From Gracilaria domingensis (taxonomy: Eukaryota > Rhodophyta > Florideophyceae > Gracilariales > Gracilariaceae): a DNA stretch of 64,000 bases. Numbering within the stretch: the stretch's first letter is position 1; each line of letters opens with the position of its first letter. The stretch lies in NCBI GenBank assembly GCA_022539475.1, contig VCMS01000101.1, positions 101,401 through 165,400 of the forward strand. The letters are read 5' to 3'. Below are positions 1 through 9,659 of this stretch, piece by piece. Both the position numbers and the translations under genes were made by a program. Under the pieces are notes generated by a model. It made no database searches, had not been told where the DNA came from, and worked only from the letters and a program-made list of their open reading frames with translations.

Positions 1-2445
1 GTACGCAACGTGAAGTGAAGATGGCAGAGCACAAACGCTGGGTAAGAGGTCTTTCACTCGAAGGGGTACATGAGAGGGACCACATGGACAAAGAGGGAGC
101 TGCACGATGCAATTTCAACACTGCACCGAGAACGATTATTCCTTATAGGTTGTAGGGGGTTCTTAGCAAACCCCGCACGATACGAGGAATTAGCGTAACG
201 TGCTCACATTAAAGAAGAAGAAGAAGAAGAGAACGATGGCACGGCGAGTGGCAATGACTTTCTACAACACGCGCACGGAAAACGAAAGGCTGCAGACAGC
301 CTCAGAATGAGCACACTCGGATTGATGGACGAGTGGCATGGTGATGAAGGTGGAGAAGGGCATCAGCTAGTGCTGATATTTGTCTTTTGACGGAGTACGA
401 TCGGACCACACCAAAGAAGAAAGCAGAAGGTGCGCGATCATTTGGCGACGTGAGGGCGCTTGCCTCGGTGGGATCGCTGGTTGTCGTTAGTAGGACTTTG
501 GCGGGGACTTGAGCGCCGCTCAGTGAGCGGGACGTGGTACAAAACAGACGCGCGACTAGGTACACGAAGGCAGCAGGTCACGAGCCGATCACCCGAGAAC
601 AATCCTACCGTTGTTTTCCTCGACTTTGACGGTCACGGGGAGATTTTCTCGGAGATTCTATCAGTTGCTTGCTCGCTTGCTCACGGGTCGGAGCAGGTGA
701 AAAGCGACGGGTTGCTTTTTCGCTTGGTCTGCCAAATGAAATGGCGGTCGAGTGAAGGAGTGCTTGTCAGAACGTCTTGAACGGCGCATAGATAGTGGTT
801 CGTGCTTGGCGTCTTTTCGTGGCTTGGCCTTTAGCCGATAACCTGAGGAAGAGATGCTTTGAACGAATAAGAGATGATCATCGGTGACAAAGTGCTGGAG
901 AAGGCGAGGGCAGCTAGAGGCTTGTGCTTTTCCGAAGAAGCAACTCAGTTACCAGGGGTACGCGATACACAGTAGATAGCAGAGGTGCAGTTTGCAACGA
1001 TGTTGTGTTAGGGAAGCGTTGAGGTGGCGGCGTATCTGCGGTAAACGCTACTTGTCTGCTTGGGATCTTTGGCGCACATCACGGTTTCTCGATCGCCCAT
1101 GTCGCCAGCGCGCGCGGGGGAAAGGCGGAAGGTAGGGGTACGCATCGTTCCGGAGATGGGAGCCTGTGATCACTCGCAGAGAGGCTGGACGCCGCGCATG
1201 ACGCCGCTCTGCACTTGCGATTGATCGGGCTCACTCGCCATGATACCGAGCAGCACCGGCGAGTCGTAACGTCTTTGGAAGCTCTCCTTTGTCATCTGCG
1301 GAAGGACAAGAACTCGCAACTTGCGACGGGTTTTGCTTGGCTCGTAGCCAAAGAAAGGGTTGACCTTCTCGAAGACATGCAGCGGGACTCGGGATGTCCT
1401 TAAACTTGCATAGGTGCTCGACGCACTGAAGAGAGAGAGACTTGGAAAGTCGCTAAAATCGTCCAAGCGATTGGCCCGCTTGCCGATCGCCACTGCGGAA
1501 GCTGGGTCGGTATGTCGGTAAAATCTTTTACGACGCAAGTCTCGTACTCCGAATAGCTGCGCGCAAGAAGCAGGCGGCGCACTGATCAACGGCAGAAGAT
1601 CGTATCGCCGTTTTGCAGACTTTTGCCTCCACATGGAAAGAGCTCCAACGGAGACATCCTTGCGACTGGGGGGTTTCCAGGGTTTGGAGGGTTGGAAAAC
1701 GTTGGGAAGCTACGAGCTGGTTCTGTCCGTCTAGCATCGCCGAGGGTTGGACTCTGTTGGAGGGAATGCTGCCATGGTCTGTTGGCGGCATAACGAGGAA
1801 CGTGCAGAGCGCCTTGTCGTGGTGTACCCTTTTAGCCGAGAACCTCAAGCGGAAGAAAGAAGAGGTACCTCTATAGGGGGGAGAGATGAGCAGGCAGAGT
1901 GATCGGGGACGAAGCACTCGCGCAGCGCGAGAACGCACACCTTTTGCGAGCTGTGAGCTAACGATTTCGTAGACTCATTGCATACGAAGGTAGTAGATGG
2001 CTGTGTGCGCAACACGGCTACAGACCTGTATCTTAGTCGGTGGCTATCCTTACCTTTTGTAGAGGAGAATGCGTTAAGAGGCTCTGCACGATTCGAGAAA
2101 ACAAAAAGAGTTGACGCGTCTCCAATCAAGAAGGAAGAAAAGTGCACAGCGCTCCGTGCGGACATTCGCGCGCTCCTGCGCGCCGTATAGAAGAGGCTGC
2201 GGTTTGGCGAAGTTGGTGCCATCATAGTGAACACGACGGGCACGTCAAACAGGATAAGAATACATGATTTACTGCCCATCCAAGAACATGGAGACTTGGG
2301 GATCACCATTTCGCCTTGGTGGTGGTGGTGGTGGCGGTGGTCGCACGTAGCTCATGTGAAGGAACTGGCGAGCGACCAAGCAGAGAATACATACAATACA
2401 AAACAATGGATACAATCGACAAGCACATGAAGGGCTGGCTGAAAG
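1..2445. other. No supported gene; simple repeats only
   Basis: Only short overlapping open frames occur on both strands, none with a recognisable domain, signal peptide or paired splice sites. A GAA microsatellite lies at about 208-231 and a GGT microsatellite at about 2315-2341. Composition is intermediate, unlike the GC-rich genes that follow. The right-hand end probably contains the 3' flank of the minus-strand gene starting at 4863. Confidence 0.5.
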
Positions 2446-4863
2446 CTAGGGGCGTCTGCAGATGCCGTGCACGCAGTTGAGCCCCTTTTCGCAGCCCCAG
2501 CACGGATCGTTACAAATGCCGCCCTCCGGCTTGGGCATGGCGCACTTGCCGCGACTGGGGTCCGAGTCGAGCATGCGGCACACGAGGCCATGCAGGCAAT
2601 CGGCGTCGTGCACGCAGAAGCCGCACTTGGGGTTGCGCGCGACGCAGCGGTAGTAGCGCGAGCAGCGCTGGTGCGGCGGGCACATGATGCACGCGTCGCC
2701 GTTGCCGCCGCCGTTGGGGTCGCACCACGAGTCGGTGGGCAGCAGGCGCGCGCAGCGGTTGGACTGCAGGTGGCAGTTGAGGTTGCCGCTGCAGTCGGCG
2801 TGCTCCGTGCAGCGCTCGCACAGCTGCGCCTTGGAAGACGGCGACGGCTTGGCGGAGCGGCTGGACGACGGCGACGGCCTCGGGCTGCTGCTTGGAGACG
2901 GCTTGGCGGAGCGGCTGGACGACGGCGACGGCCTCGGGCTGCTGCTTGGAGACGGCTTGGCGGAGCGGCTGGACGACGGCGACGGCCTCGGGCTGCTGCT
3001 TGGAGACGGCTTTGCTGAGCGGCTGGACGACGGCGAGGGCCTCGGGCTGCTGCTTGGAGACGGCTTTGCTGAGCGGCTGGACGACGGCGACGGTCTCGGG
3101 CTGCTGCTCGGGGAAGGCCTGGCAGAGCGACTGGACGACGGCGACGGCCTCGGGCTGCTGCTCGGGGAGGGCCTGGCAGAGCGACTGGACGACGGCGACG
3201 GCCTCGGACTGTTGCTCGGGGAGGGCCTGGCAGAGCGACTGGACGACGGCGACGGTCTCGGACTGCTGCTCGGGGAAGGCCTGGGCGAGCGACTGGACGA
3301 CGGCGACGGTCTCGGACTGTTGCTCGGGGAGGGCTTGGCAGAGCGACTGGACGACGGCGACGGCCTCGGGCTGTTGCTCGGAGAAGGCCTAGCAGAGCGG
3401 CTGGACGACGGCGACGGCCTCGGGCTGTTGCTCGGGGAAGGCCTGGCGGAGCGGCTGGACGACGGCGACGGCCTCGGGCTGTTGCTGGGAGAAGGCCTAG
3501 CAGAGCGGCTGGACGACGGCGACGGCCTCGGGCTGCTGCTCGGGGAGGGCCTGGCGGAGCGGCTGGACGACGGCGACGGCCTCGGGCTGTTGCTGGGAGA
3601 AGGCCTAGCAGAGCGGCTGGACGACGGCGACGGTCTCGGGCTGCTGCTCGGGGAGGGCCTGGCAGAGCGACTAGACGAAGGCGACGGCCTCGGTGAGCGG
3701 CTGGACGACGGCGGCGGCGGGCGGCGCAGCGCCGGCGCGCGCGAGCACACGCCGCGGCGGCACGCCAGCCCGCGCGCGCAGCGCCAGCACGGGTCGTCGC
3801 AGCGCTTTCCGGCGGCCATGAGCCGCGCGCAGCGGCCGGCCACGCAGCGCAGCCCGCGGCGGCACGGCGGGCTGCCGCGGCCGCAGCGGCCGCAGCGGCC
3901 GGCGGCGGCGCGCGCGCAGCGGCCGGCGCGGCAGCGCAGCCCGCGGCCGCAGCGCCCGCACGGCTCGTCGCAGCGCTTGCCGGCGGCCATGAGCCGCGCG
4001 CAGCGGCCGCCCACGCAGCGCAGCCCGCGGCGGCACGGCTTGGCGCGGCCGCAGCGGCCGCACGGCGGCGCGGCGCGCGGCGGCCGCGCGCAGCGCCGCC
4101 GCACGCACACCAGCCCGCGCGCGCAGTGCGTGCACGACTGGCCGCACGCGCCGTGCAGCCGCGAGCGCGCCACGCAGCGGCGGCCGTGGCACGACAGCCC
4201 GCGCGCGCAGTGCGACGCGCGCGCGCAGCGCCCGCAGCGCGGCTGCCGCGGCGGCGGCGTGCGGGGGGGGTGCGTGCGCTTGCGCGGCGGCTTGGGCGTG
4301 CGGGGCGCGCGCTTGCGCGGCGCGCGCTTGCGGCGCGCGGGCTTGCGCGGCGGCTTGGGCGTGCGAGGGGCGCGCTTGCGCGGCGCCGGCTTGCGGCGCG
4401 CGGGCTGGCGCGGCGCGGGCTGGCGCGGCGCGGGCTTGCGCGGCGTGAACGGCAGCTTGGTGCGCGGCAGCGGCACGCGGCCGGGGCGGCGGCGCGGCGC
4501 GCGGCGGTAGTCCGGGCGGCGCGGCGGGCTGCTGACGGGGCCGCGGCGGCGCGGCGGCGGCGGCGGCGGCGGCGGCGCGCGCTTCTTGTTGGCGTTCTTG
4601 TTGCGGGGGCGCTGCTTGTGGCCGTTGTGCGCCTTGTTCTTCTTCTTGTTGCCGCCGTGCTTGCCGCCCTTCTTCTTCTTGTGCTGGTGCGCGTGCTTGT
4701 GCGGCGGCGGCGCGCGGCGCGGCTTGGCGTAGCGCGCGCGCGGCAGCAGCTCGGCGCGCGCGCGCGCGGGCGCGGCGGTCGGCGGCGCGGCGCGCTGCGC
4801 GAGCGCGAGCGCGAGCGTGAGCGCGAGCGCGAGCGCGAGCACGCGGGGCGCGGGGCGGCGCAT
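2446..4863 (-). CDS. Secreted Cys-repeat / Ser-Pro-repeat matrix-like protein
   Basis: A single open frame of 805 residues. Residues 1-22 form a clear signal peptide (basic start, then an Ala/Leu core). A His/Lys-rich stretch (about 50-90) and a Pro/Arg/Lys-rich linker (about 95-205) follow. The first Cys block (about 207-375) repeats a C-x2-C ... C-x3-L-x-C-x4-C pattern, including two near-identical copies of RLMAAGKRCD. A Ser/Pro/Arg region (391-678) contains 16 tandem 18-residue units. A second Cys block of the same pattern closes the protein (about 683-805). The layout, with Cys modules on both sides of a Ser-Pro rod, resembles extracellular-matrix or cell-wall glycoproteins; Ser/Pro-rich rods in such proteins are commonly O-glycosylated. 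No named domain is recognised and the function is inferred only from architecture. It is divergent from the next gene. Stop is TAG. Confidence 0.8.
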   Translation of the reverse strand: MRRPAPRVLALALALTLALALAQRAAPPTAAPARARAELLPRARYAKPRRAPPPHKHAHQHKKKKGGKHGGNKKKNKAHNGHKQRPRNKNANKKRAPPPPPPPPRRRGPVSSPPRRPDYRRAPRRRPGRVPLPRTKLPFTPRKPAPRQPAPRQPARRKPAPRKRAPRTPKPPRKPARRKRAPRKRAPRTPKPPRKRTHPPRTPPPRQPRCGRCARASHCARGLSCHGRRCVARSRLHGACGQSCTHCARGLVCVRRRCARPPRAAPPCGRCGRAKPCRRGLRCVGGRCARLMAAGKRCDEPCGRCGRGLRCRAGRCARAAAGRCGRCGRGSPPCRRGLRCVAGRCARLMAAGKRCDDPCWRCARGLACRRGVCSRAPALRRPPPPSSSRSPRPSPSSSRSARPSPSSSPRPSPSSSRSARPSPSNSPRPSPSSSRSARPSPSSSPRPSPSSSRSARPSPSNSPRPSPSSSRSARPSPSNSPRPSPSSSRSARPSPSNSPRPSPSSSRSAKPSPSNSPRPSPSSSRSPRPSPSSSPRPSPSSSRSARPSPSNSPRPSPSSSRSARPSPSSSPRPSPSSSRSARPSPSSSPRPSPSSSRSAKPSPSSSPRPSPSSSRSAKPSPSSSPRPSPSSSRSAKPSPSSSPRPSPSSSRSAKPSPSSSPRPSPSSSRSAKPSPSSKAQLCERCTEHADCSGNLNCHLQSNRCARLLPTDSWCDPNGGGNGDACIMCPPHQRCSRYYRCVARNPKCGFCVHDADCLHGLVCRMLDSDPSRGKCAMPKPEGGICNDPCWGCEKGLNCVHGICRRP
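2829..3692 (-). repeat. 54-bp tandem repeat, 16 copies, coding
   Basis: Sixteen in-frame 54-bp units encode an 18-residue Ser/Pro/Arg block (core PSPSSSRSARPSPS). Variants are clustered: five Lys-type units sit together next to the C-terminal Cys block, while Arg-type units, with SNS or SSS variants, fill the rest. Clustering of identical variants suggests local homogenisation by unequal exchange. The complementary strand also reads open because of the repeat and is a shadow. Confidence 0.9.
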
Positions 4864-4996
4864 GTCGGCGGAGCGGCGGCGGCGCGGGGGGGGGCGTGTG
4901 CGCGCGCGGGCGGGGGCGACGCGCCGCCCGCCGCCCGCGCCGCCGCCGCCGCCGCGCGCCGCTCAAGTAGGCGCGCCGCGAACGGGCGTTGTCAGC

Positions 4997-5031
<35 letters not shown>

Positions 5032-5256
5032 AAAGGCGAAGGCGCGCGCGGCCGATGCGCGCGCGCCGGCGCCGTGCAGACGCTGAACAATGAATGAATG
5101 AATGAACGAATCACGCTGCGCGCGCGGCTGTTCGCGCGCCGCGCGCCACGCGCCACGGCGCGCCGCGCCGCCGCCGCGCGCCCAAGCGGCGCGCCGCGCG
5201 CGCGCGCCGCCAACGGGCGCGCCAGCCGTCGCGCACCGCGCGCGCGCCCGCCCGCC
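4864..5256. promoter_or_regulatory. Bidirectional intergenic region between divergent genes
   Basis: The 393 bp separate the starts of the minus-strand Cys/Ser-Pro gene and the plus-strand membrane-protein gene, so any promoter here would be shared or overlapping. It is very GC-rich, with CGG/GCC runs (about 4935-4965 and 5001-5031) and a short AATG tetranucleotide repeat at about 5088-5108. No clear TATA box is visible. The regulatory role is inferred from position only. Confidence 0.4.
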
Positions 5257-6627
5257 ATGCCCCGCGCGCGCGCCCTCGCGCTCCTGCTGCTGCTCGTCGC
5301 GGCGCTGCTGCGCGCCGCGCGCGGCCGCGCGCCGCCGGCGGCGCCCGAGCCGCCGCCGGACGGCTCGGCGGCGCGGCCGTGGCCGGCGCCGGCGCCGGCC
5401 AACGCCACGCTGCTGGCGCTGCCGCGCGCGGCCGCGCCGGCCGCGCGCGCGCTGGCGCGCCCGGCCGCGGCGCTGCTGGCCGAGCTGCCGCCGCTGGAGG
5501 CGCGGCTGCGCGCCGCGCTGCTGGCCGACGACGCCGCCGCCGCCGCCGCCGCCGCCGCCGCGCCGACGTGCAACCAGCGCGACGCCGACCCGTGGCCGTG
5601 GCGCGCCGCGCTGCGCCGCTACTTTGCGGCGCGCGGCTGGCCCGCGCCGGACCTCGGCTGCGTGTCGGACGCGCTGGCGGCGTCGGCGGCGCGCCAGCGC
5701 CGCGCGGCCGCGCTGTTCGGCCGCGTGGTCGCCTTCTCCGCCGCGCTGGCGGCCGCCGCGCCGGCGTTCGCCGCGCCCAGCGCCGCCGCGCTGCCGCCGC
5801 CGCTGGCCGCGCTGTGGGCGCCGCCGCGCCGCCGCGCCACGCGCCTCTCCGCCGCGGCCGCCGCGCTGGGCGCGCAGCGCTGCGTGCGCGACTCGGCGCT
5901 GTTCGTCAAGCGCGGCGGCGTCTGGTACGTGGCCGCCGCCGTCACCAACGGCAGCCCGCAGCTGGCGCTGCCGCCGCGCGCGCGCGCGTACGTGGGCGCC
6001 TACCTGGACGCGCGGCTGCGCGCGCTGCCCATGACGCTGCCCACGCTGGCGGCGGCGGCGGCGGCGCGCAACTGGACGGCGGCCAGCTTCGCGCCGGCGC
6101 GCGCGTTCGTGGCGCTGCGCGCCGGCGCGGCGCGCGGCGGCGCGCTGCTGCCGGCGTCGGCGCGCGCGCACGCGGCGGTGCGGCTGGCGCTGCCGCTGCG
6201 CGCGCGCGCGCTGCAGCGCGCCGACGACGCGCTCACGGCGAGCAACGCCGCCATCCTGGCGCTGCCGCTGGCGCTCAACCTGCTGCCGCTGGCGCTCATC
6301 GCCGACGTCAACGCGCTGGGCATGCTGCTGTACACGCTGCTCACCGACGTGCTCACCGCCGTGCCGCTGCTGGTCAAGGGCGTCGAGGTGCTGCTGGTGG
6401 GCCGCCAGCGCTCGTACGCCGCCGTCACGCGCCTCACCGGCGCCAACGTGCGCGCGCGCGCCGACAAGGCCGCCGAGATGTCGGTGGCCATGTGCGAGCC
6501 GCGGCGCCCGCTGCGCGCCGTCGGCGCCGCGCTCGTCGCCGTCGCGCTCGCCTTCATGGCCGCCGGCGTGCTCGCCGAGTTTGGCGCCATGCGCTGGCGC
6601 GCGCGCCGCCTCAAGCGCCGCGCGTAA
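5257..6627 (+). CDS. Predicted membrane protein, tandem paralogue 1
   Basis: The start at 5257 is chosen because it opens directly into a signal peptide (MPRARALALLLLLVAALL); the frame is open further upstream but that part is low-complexity Arg/Ala. The product is 456 residues. It has a lumenal or extracellular region with N-glycosylation sequons (NAT, NGS, NWT) and conserved Cys, a long hydrophobic conserved segment at about 329-380 (ILALPLALNLLPLALIADVN onward), and a last hydrophobic segment at about 420-447 followed by a basic end. The downstream gene has the same architecture and aligns best in the two hydrophobic regions. Codon use is extreme: almost every third base is G or C, and Ala/Arg dominate. 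No known family is recognised; function unknown. Confidence 0.75.
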   Translation: MPRARALALLLLLVAALLRAARGRAPPAAPEPPPDGSAARPWPAPAPANATLLALPRAAAPAARALARPAAALLAELPPLEARLRAALLADDAAAAAAAAAAPTCNQRDADPWPWRAALRRYFAARGWPAPDLGCVSDALAASAARQRRAAALFGRVVAFSAALAAAAPAFAAPSAAALPPPLAALWAPPRRRATRLSAAAAALGAQRCVRDSALFVKRGGVWYVAAAVTNGSPQLALPPRARAYVGAYLDARLRALPMTLPTLAAAAAARNWTAASFAPARAFVALRAGAARGGALLPASARAHAAVRLALPLRARALQRADDALTASNAAILALPLALNLLPLALIADVNALGMLLYTLLTDVLTAVPLLVKGVEVLLVGRQRSYAAVTRLTGANVRARADKAAEMSVAMCEPRRPLRAVGAALVAVALAFMAAGVLAEFGAMRWRARRLKRRA

Positions 6628-6810
6628 ACGACGCCACGTCCGCGCAAATTCGGCGCGCGCGCGCCTCGCTGGCAGCCGCAGCCTCGTCACCAGCTCGTCA
6701 CCAAAAAGCGCGCCAGCCCGCCCCCCCGTCGAAACTGCGCGCCCTCCAAAGCGGACGAGCTCTCCGCCGCCGCGCCTTTGCGCACGGTACGCATCGCCGC
6801 CCCGCGCGGA

Positions 6811-6828
6811 ATGAGCCCGCCGCCATGA
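6811..6828 (+). promoter_or_regulatory. Minimal uORF overlapping the start codon of the next gene
   Basis: ATG AGC CCG CCG CCA TGA: a five-codon ORF whose TGA overlaps the chosen start ATG at 6825 (ATGA). If the mRNA includes it, this would favour termination-reinitiation control of the downstream protein. The transcript start is not known, so this is only a candidate. Confidence 0.35.
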
Positions 6829-8381
6829 CGCGCGCCCCGCCCGCCGCCGCCGCCACCGCCGCCACCGCCGCCGCCGCCGCGCTGCTGCTCGCGCTGTGCG
6901 CGGCGTGGCTCGCGCGCCCGGCGCGCGCGCAGCAGCCGCCGCCGCCGGCGCGCGCGCCGCCCCTCGGCGCGTGGGAGGCGAACCTGCTGCCGCCGCCGCG
7001 CTTCACCTACCTGTTCCACCTGCTGCCCGACCGCGCCAAGCGCACGCCCGACCTGCTGCGCCACCTGGCGCCCGTCGCGCAGCCCATGCGCCAGCTGCTC
7101 GCGCTCGTCGCCGACGTCGACGCCATCGTCACGCAGTACACGCGCAACACCACCGACGCGCCGCTCATCACCTGCAACCACCGCAACACCGCCACCAGCT
7201 GGGTGCCGCAGGCGCGCAACTTCTTTGACCACCGCCGCCTGGGCCGCGTCGACCTCACCTGCGTCACCGACGCCTACGACAACTCGCTGCAGAACGCGTC
7301 GCGCCAGTCGCGCTCCGACCCGGCGCCCTTCGCGCCGCGCGCGCTCTTCCGCCTCGTCAACCGCTACAGCCGCGGGCTGGACCACATCTCCGAGCGGCTG
7401 GCGCGGCTGGCGCAGCCGCCAAACTGGACCGACACGCAGCAGGCCGCGCGCTCCAACAGCTTCCGCTTCGAGGACCGCTCGCAGATGTGCACGCACGACT
7501 TTGTGGGCTTTGCCAAGGTCGGCGGCAGCTGGTTCGTCAACACGCGCGTCACGTACAGGGACCCGCTGCTCACGCTGGGCGTCAACGAGCGCCTGTTCAT
7601 CAACGAGCTGGACGGCGGCGACCTCCACAGCTTTTCCGTGCAGAACGTCACCACCGTCAGGTTCGGCTCCGAGCTGGTGCCGCCGCCCAACACCTCCAAG
7701 CTCGACTACCACATCTGGGCCGACGACTCGTGGGTCGTTTCGAACACCGCCTTCGAGCGACAGAGTGGCGCAGCGTTTGCCTCCCAGTTTGGCAACATCT
7801 TTCCGACCGACAACCTGGCCGTCAACCTGGCGCTGGAGCGCGGCAAGCATAGCACCGAGCTGGCGTTTGACGCCACCACGCCCAGCAACGTTGCCATATT
7901 GGCCTTGCCGCTGGCCATGAACGTTGTTCCGGTCGCGCTCATTGCGGAGGTCAACACGTTTGGAATGCTGGTGTACACGCTGCTCACGGACGTCCTCACC
8001 GCCGTACCGCTTGCGATCAAGGGCGTCGAGGTTCTCTTGATTGGAAAGCGCACAAAGTATGGCGCTGTGATCAGGATCAGTGGCGGCAACCTGTTTGAAG
8101 ACGGCGATGAGTTGCAGAACAAGGCCGCGGAAATATGGGTGGCCGAGTGCAAGCCGGAGGTTGACTTTATCGCCTCCGGAACTTCTTTGCTTGTCGTCGC
8201 GCTCTTCTTCATGGTGGGCGGCGTTGTGGCGGAGATTGTCGCCAAGAGATGGGTGCAGAGGAAGAGGCAGTTTGACATGGAGAACTTTGTCGCTGAGCAG
8301 ACTATTTCGCAGTCGCTGCTGTCGCCGCAGGCCGTTGCCATGGTCATGGCGAATGAGAATGCAAGAGACAAACGAGATTGA
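6825..8381 (+). CDS. Predicted membrane protein, tandem paralogue 2
   Basis: The start at 6825 gives a signal peptide (Ala-rich core ending ARPARAQ); the frame is open far upstream only because of GC richness. The product is 518 residues: a lumenal region with several N-glycosylation sequons (NTT, NAS, NWT, NVT, NTS) and conserved Cys, a conserved hydrophobic segment at about 355-405 (ILALPLAMNVVPVALIAEVN, then YTLLTDVLTAVPL and KGVEVLLIGK), a second hydrophobic segment at about 448-476, and a 40-residue tail absent from the upstream paralogue. The two genes lie head to tail, 197 bp apart, and are clearly duplicates. The first 60% is very GC-rich and the rest, from about 7735, uses ordinary codons. 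Family not recognised; a membrane role is likely, function unknown. Stop is TGA. Confidence 0.85.
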   Translation: MTRAPPAAAATAATAAAAALLLALCAAWLARPARAQQPPPPARAPPLGAWEANLLPPPRFTYLFHLLPDRAKRTPDLLRHLAPVAQPMRQLLALVADVDAIVTQYTRNTTDAPLITCNHRNTATSWVPQARNFFDHRRLGRVDLTCVTDAYDNSLQNASRQSRSDPAPFAPRALFRLVNRYSRGLDHISERLARLAQPPNWTDTQQAARSNSFRFEDRSQMCTHDFVGFAKVGGSWFVNTRVTYRDPLLTLGVNERLFINELDGGDLHSFSVQNVTTVRFGSELVPPPNTSKLDYHIWADDSWVVSNTAFERQSGAAFASQFGNIFPTDNLAVNLALERGKHSTELAFDATTPSNVAILALPLAMNVVPVALIAEVNTFGMLVYTLLTDVLTAVPLAIKGVEVLLIGKRTKYGAVIRISGGNLFEDGDELQNKAAEIWVAECKPEVDFIASGTSLLVVALFFMVGGVVAEIVAKRWVQRKRQFDMENFVAEQTISQSLLSPQAVAMVMANENARDKRD

Positions 8382-9659
8382 TGGTCTCGAGGTATTGCAC
8401 AAAGCGCATTGTGACAGGGGCCATCACGGCAGCAAGCACACTACTATGATTGATATCTACCTCTGCCCCGTGTTGCGTCATAATGTTTCGCAAGAGTTTT
8501 CTTTTTTCAACAAGGCGCTCGTTCGCTTTTTTTTTTCTTGTTACTTGGCGTGAATGTTCTACTTGCTCACATACAAGTTGCAGGGTGTATGCACAGGGGG
8601 GTAGGCTAGGTACCGATGGGTCGTCGTCAAGATGTTCTGTTTATAGAGACGATGAGCAGTGTCCTTCAATGGCGTTTCGTCTCTCGTTGCATTCATGCTC
8701 TAAGTACCCTTGGTATGGTAATCACCACTGGTTCTGCTTCGATTCCGGCGGCTGTGGTGCGGTGCGCAGCGTAATGTAGCCGGTAACGTTTTATTGCTCT
8801 CATGGTCTCTCTCACGTCATGAGAAGATTATACACCAGCACCGCTCTGCGCAAAAGCGCCTTCCGACCAGTCTCGGCTCCGCCTGCCCCTGGGCAGCAGC
8901 CCAGGGTGCGTGAACACAGCAGTCGCGAAAGAGTTTGCGCGTTTAAAAAGTCAAAAGCTCCTCATAACTGCACAGAATGTAAAAAGGATCCGTATGTATG
9001 TGAAATTCCCGACAGGTCTGCCACTGGGAACATCCTACCTGTGGCGGGCTGTCATCCACTCCCCTTGACACAATATCTGGCCAACGCCAACAACGTCGGC
9101 ACAAGGTCCCGACGCTCTTCCAGGGTTTCACAGTTTGCCAACCCAAGATGAATCCAGCCGAAACAACATTCCACAAAAGAATGGGGATTGAAGCAGCATC
9201 AGCGGGGCGGGGCCACTTCAAAAAGTGCTGTCTCAAGGATATATCTCGCGCAAGCCCTTCTGCTGGGTACGTCGGGTCATGTTGGTGCACCCGTCCGTGC
9301 TTCACGCTTCCACACATGTAGAGGTGCATACATGCGAATGATTGCCGCCATGTGTTCTCAATGTCCTCCACTTCCAGGTAGACGTGTTACACGCAAAGTC
9401 ATTGACCCGATTGGGGGACGCACAATTCAGGCCAGGTAATGGTAGTGCTGACGAGGTCGCGTCCCTTCGAATCAATGGAGAATGCAGTGCTGTATTTCGT
9501 AAGAACTGGTATTGCGAACACCCGTTTACGCGCTTGCCAGGCCGTTAAGTTTGCAAACCATGTATCAATCGCTGCCAAATGCACACATACGGACACAAGA
9601 GCCGGGCGAACAAAGCCTTGGCGACCGACCACCTTGCCGGTTAAGGCGCCAGAGTCAAA
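8382..9659. other. Intergenic, no supported gene
   Basis: About 1.3 kb of mid-GC sequence with short open frames only. One plus-strand frame (8819-9151) begins with an amphipathic, Arg-rich stretch like a mitochondrial presequence, but nothing else supports it. The left end carries T-rich runs (about 8505-8540) suitable for a 3' untranslated region. Confidence 0.4.

Noticed and set aside
460-780. 106-codon plus-strand frame with VVFLDFDG
   Set aside because: The phrase resembles a HAD-type motif but there is no Thr, Lys or second Asp motif and no other support; chance in a gene-free stretch.
2684-5097. Long plus-strand frames (2684-4510, 4126-5097) opposite the Cys/Ser-Pro gene
   Set aside because: They are complements of the coding repeat and of GC-rich codons; the minus-strand reading has a signal peptide and ordered Cys modules, the plus-strand readings do not.
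4963-8402. Long minus-strand frames (4963-6690, 6687-8402) and plus-strand overextensions (5379-6824)
   Set aside because: Stop-free only because the DNA is extremely GC-rich. The products are Arg/Ala/Gln low-complexity, and the plus-strand genes have signal peptides, sequons and paralogy.
8819-9151. 110-codon plus-strand frame with a presequence-like start
   Set aside because: No domain, no homology and no splicing support; kept only as a note in the intergenic entry.
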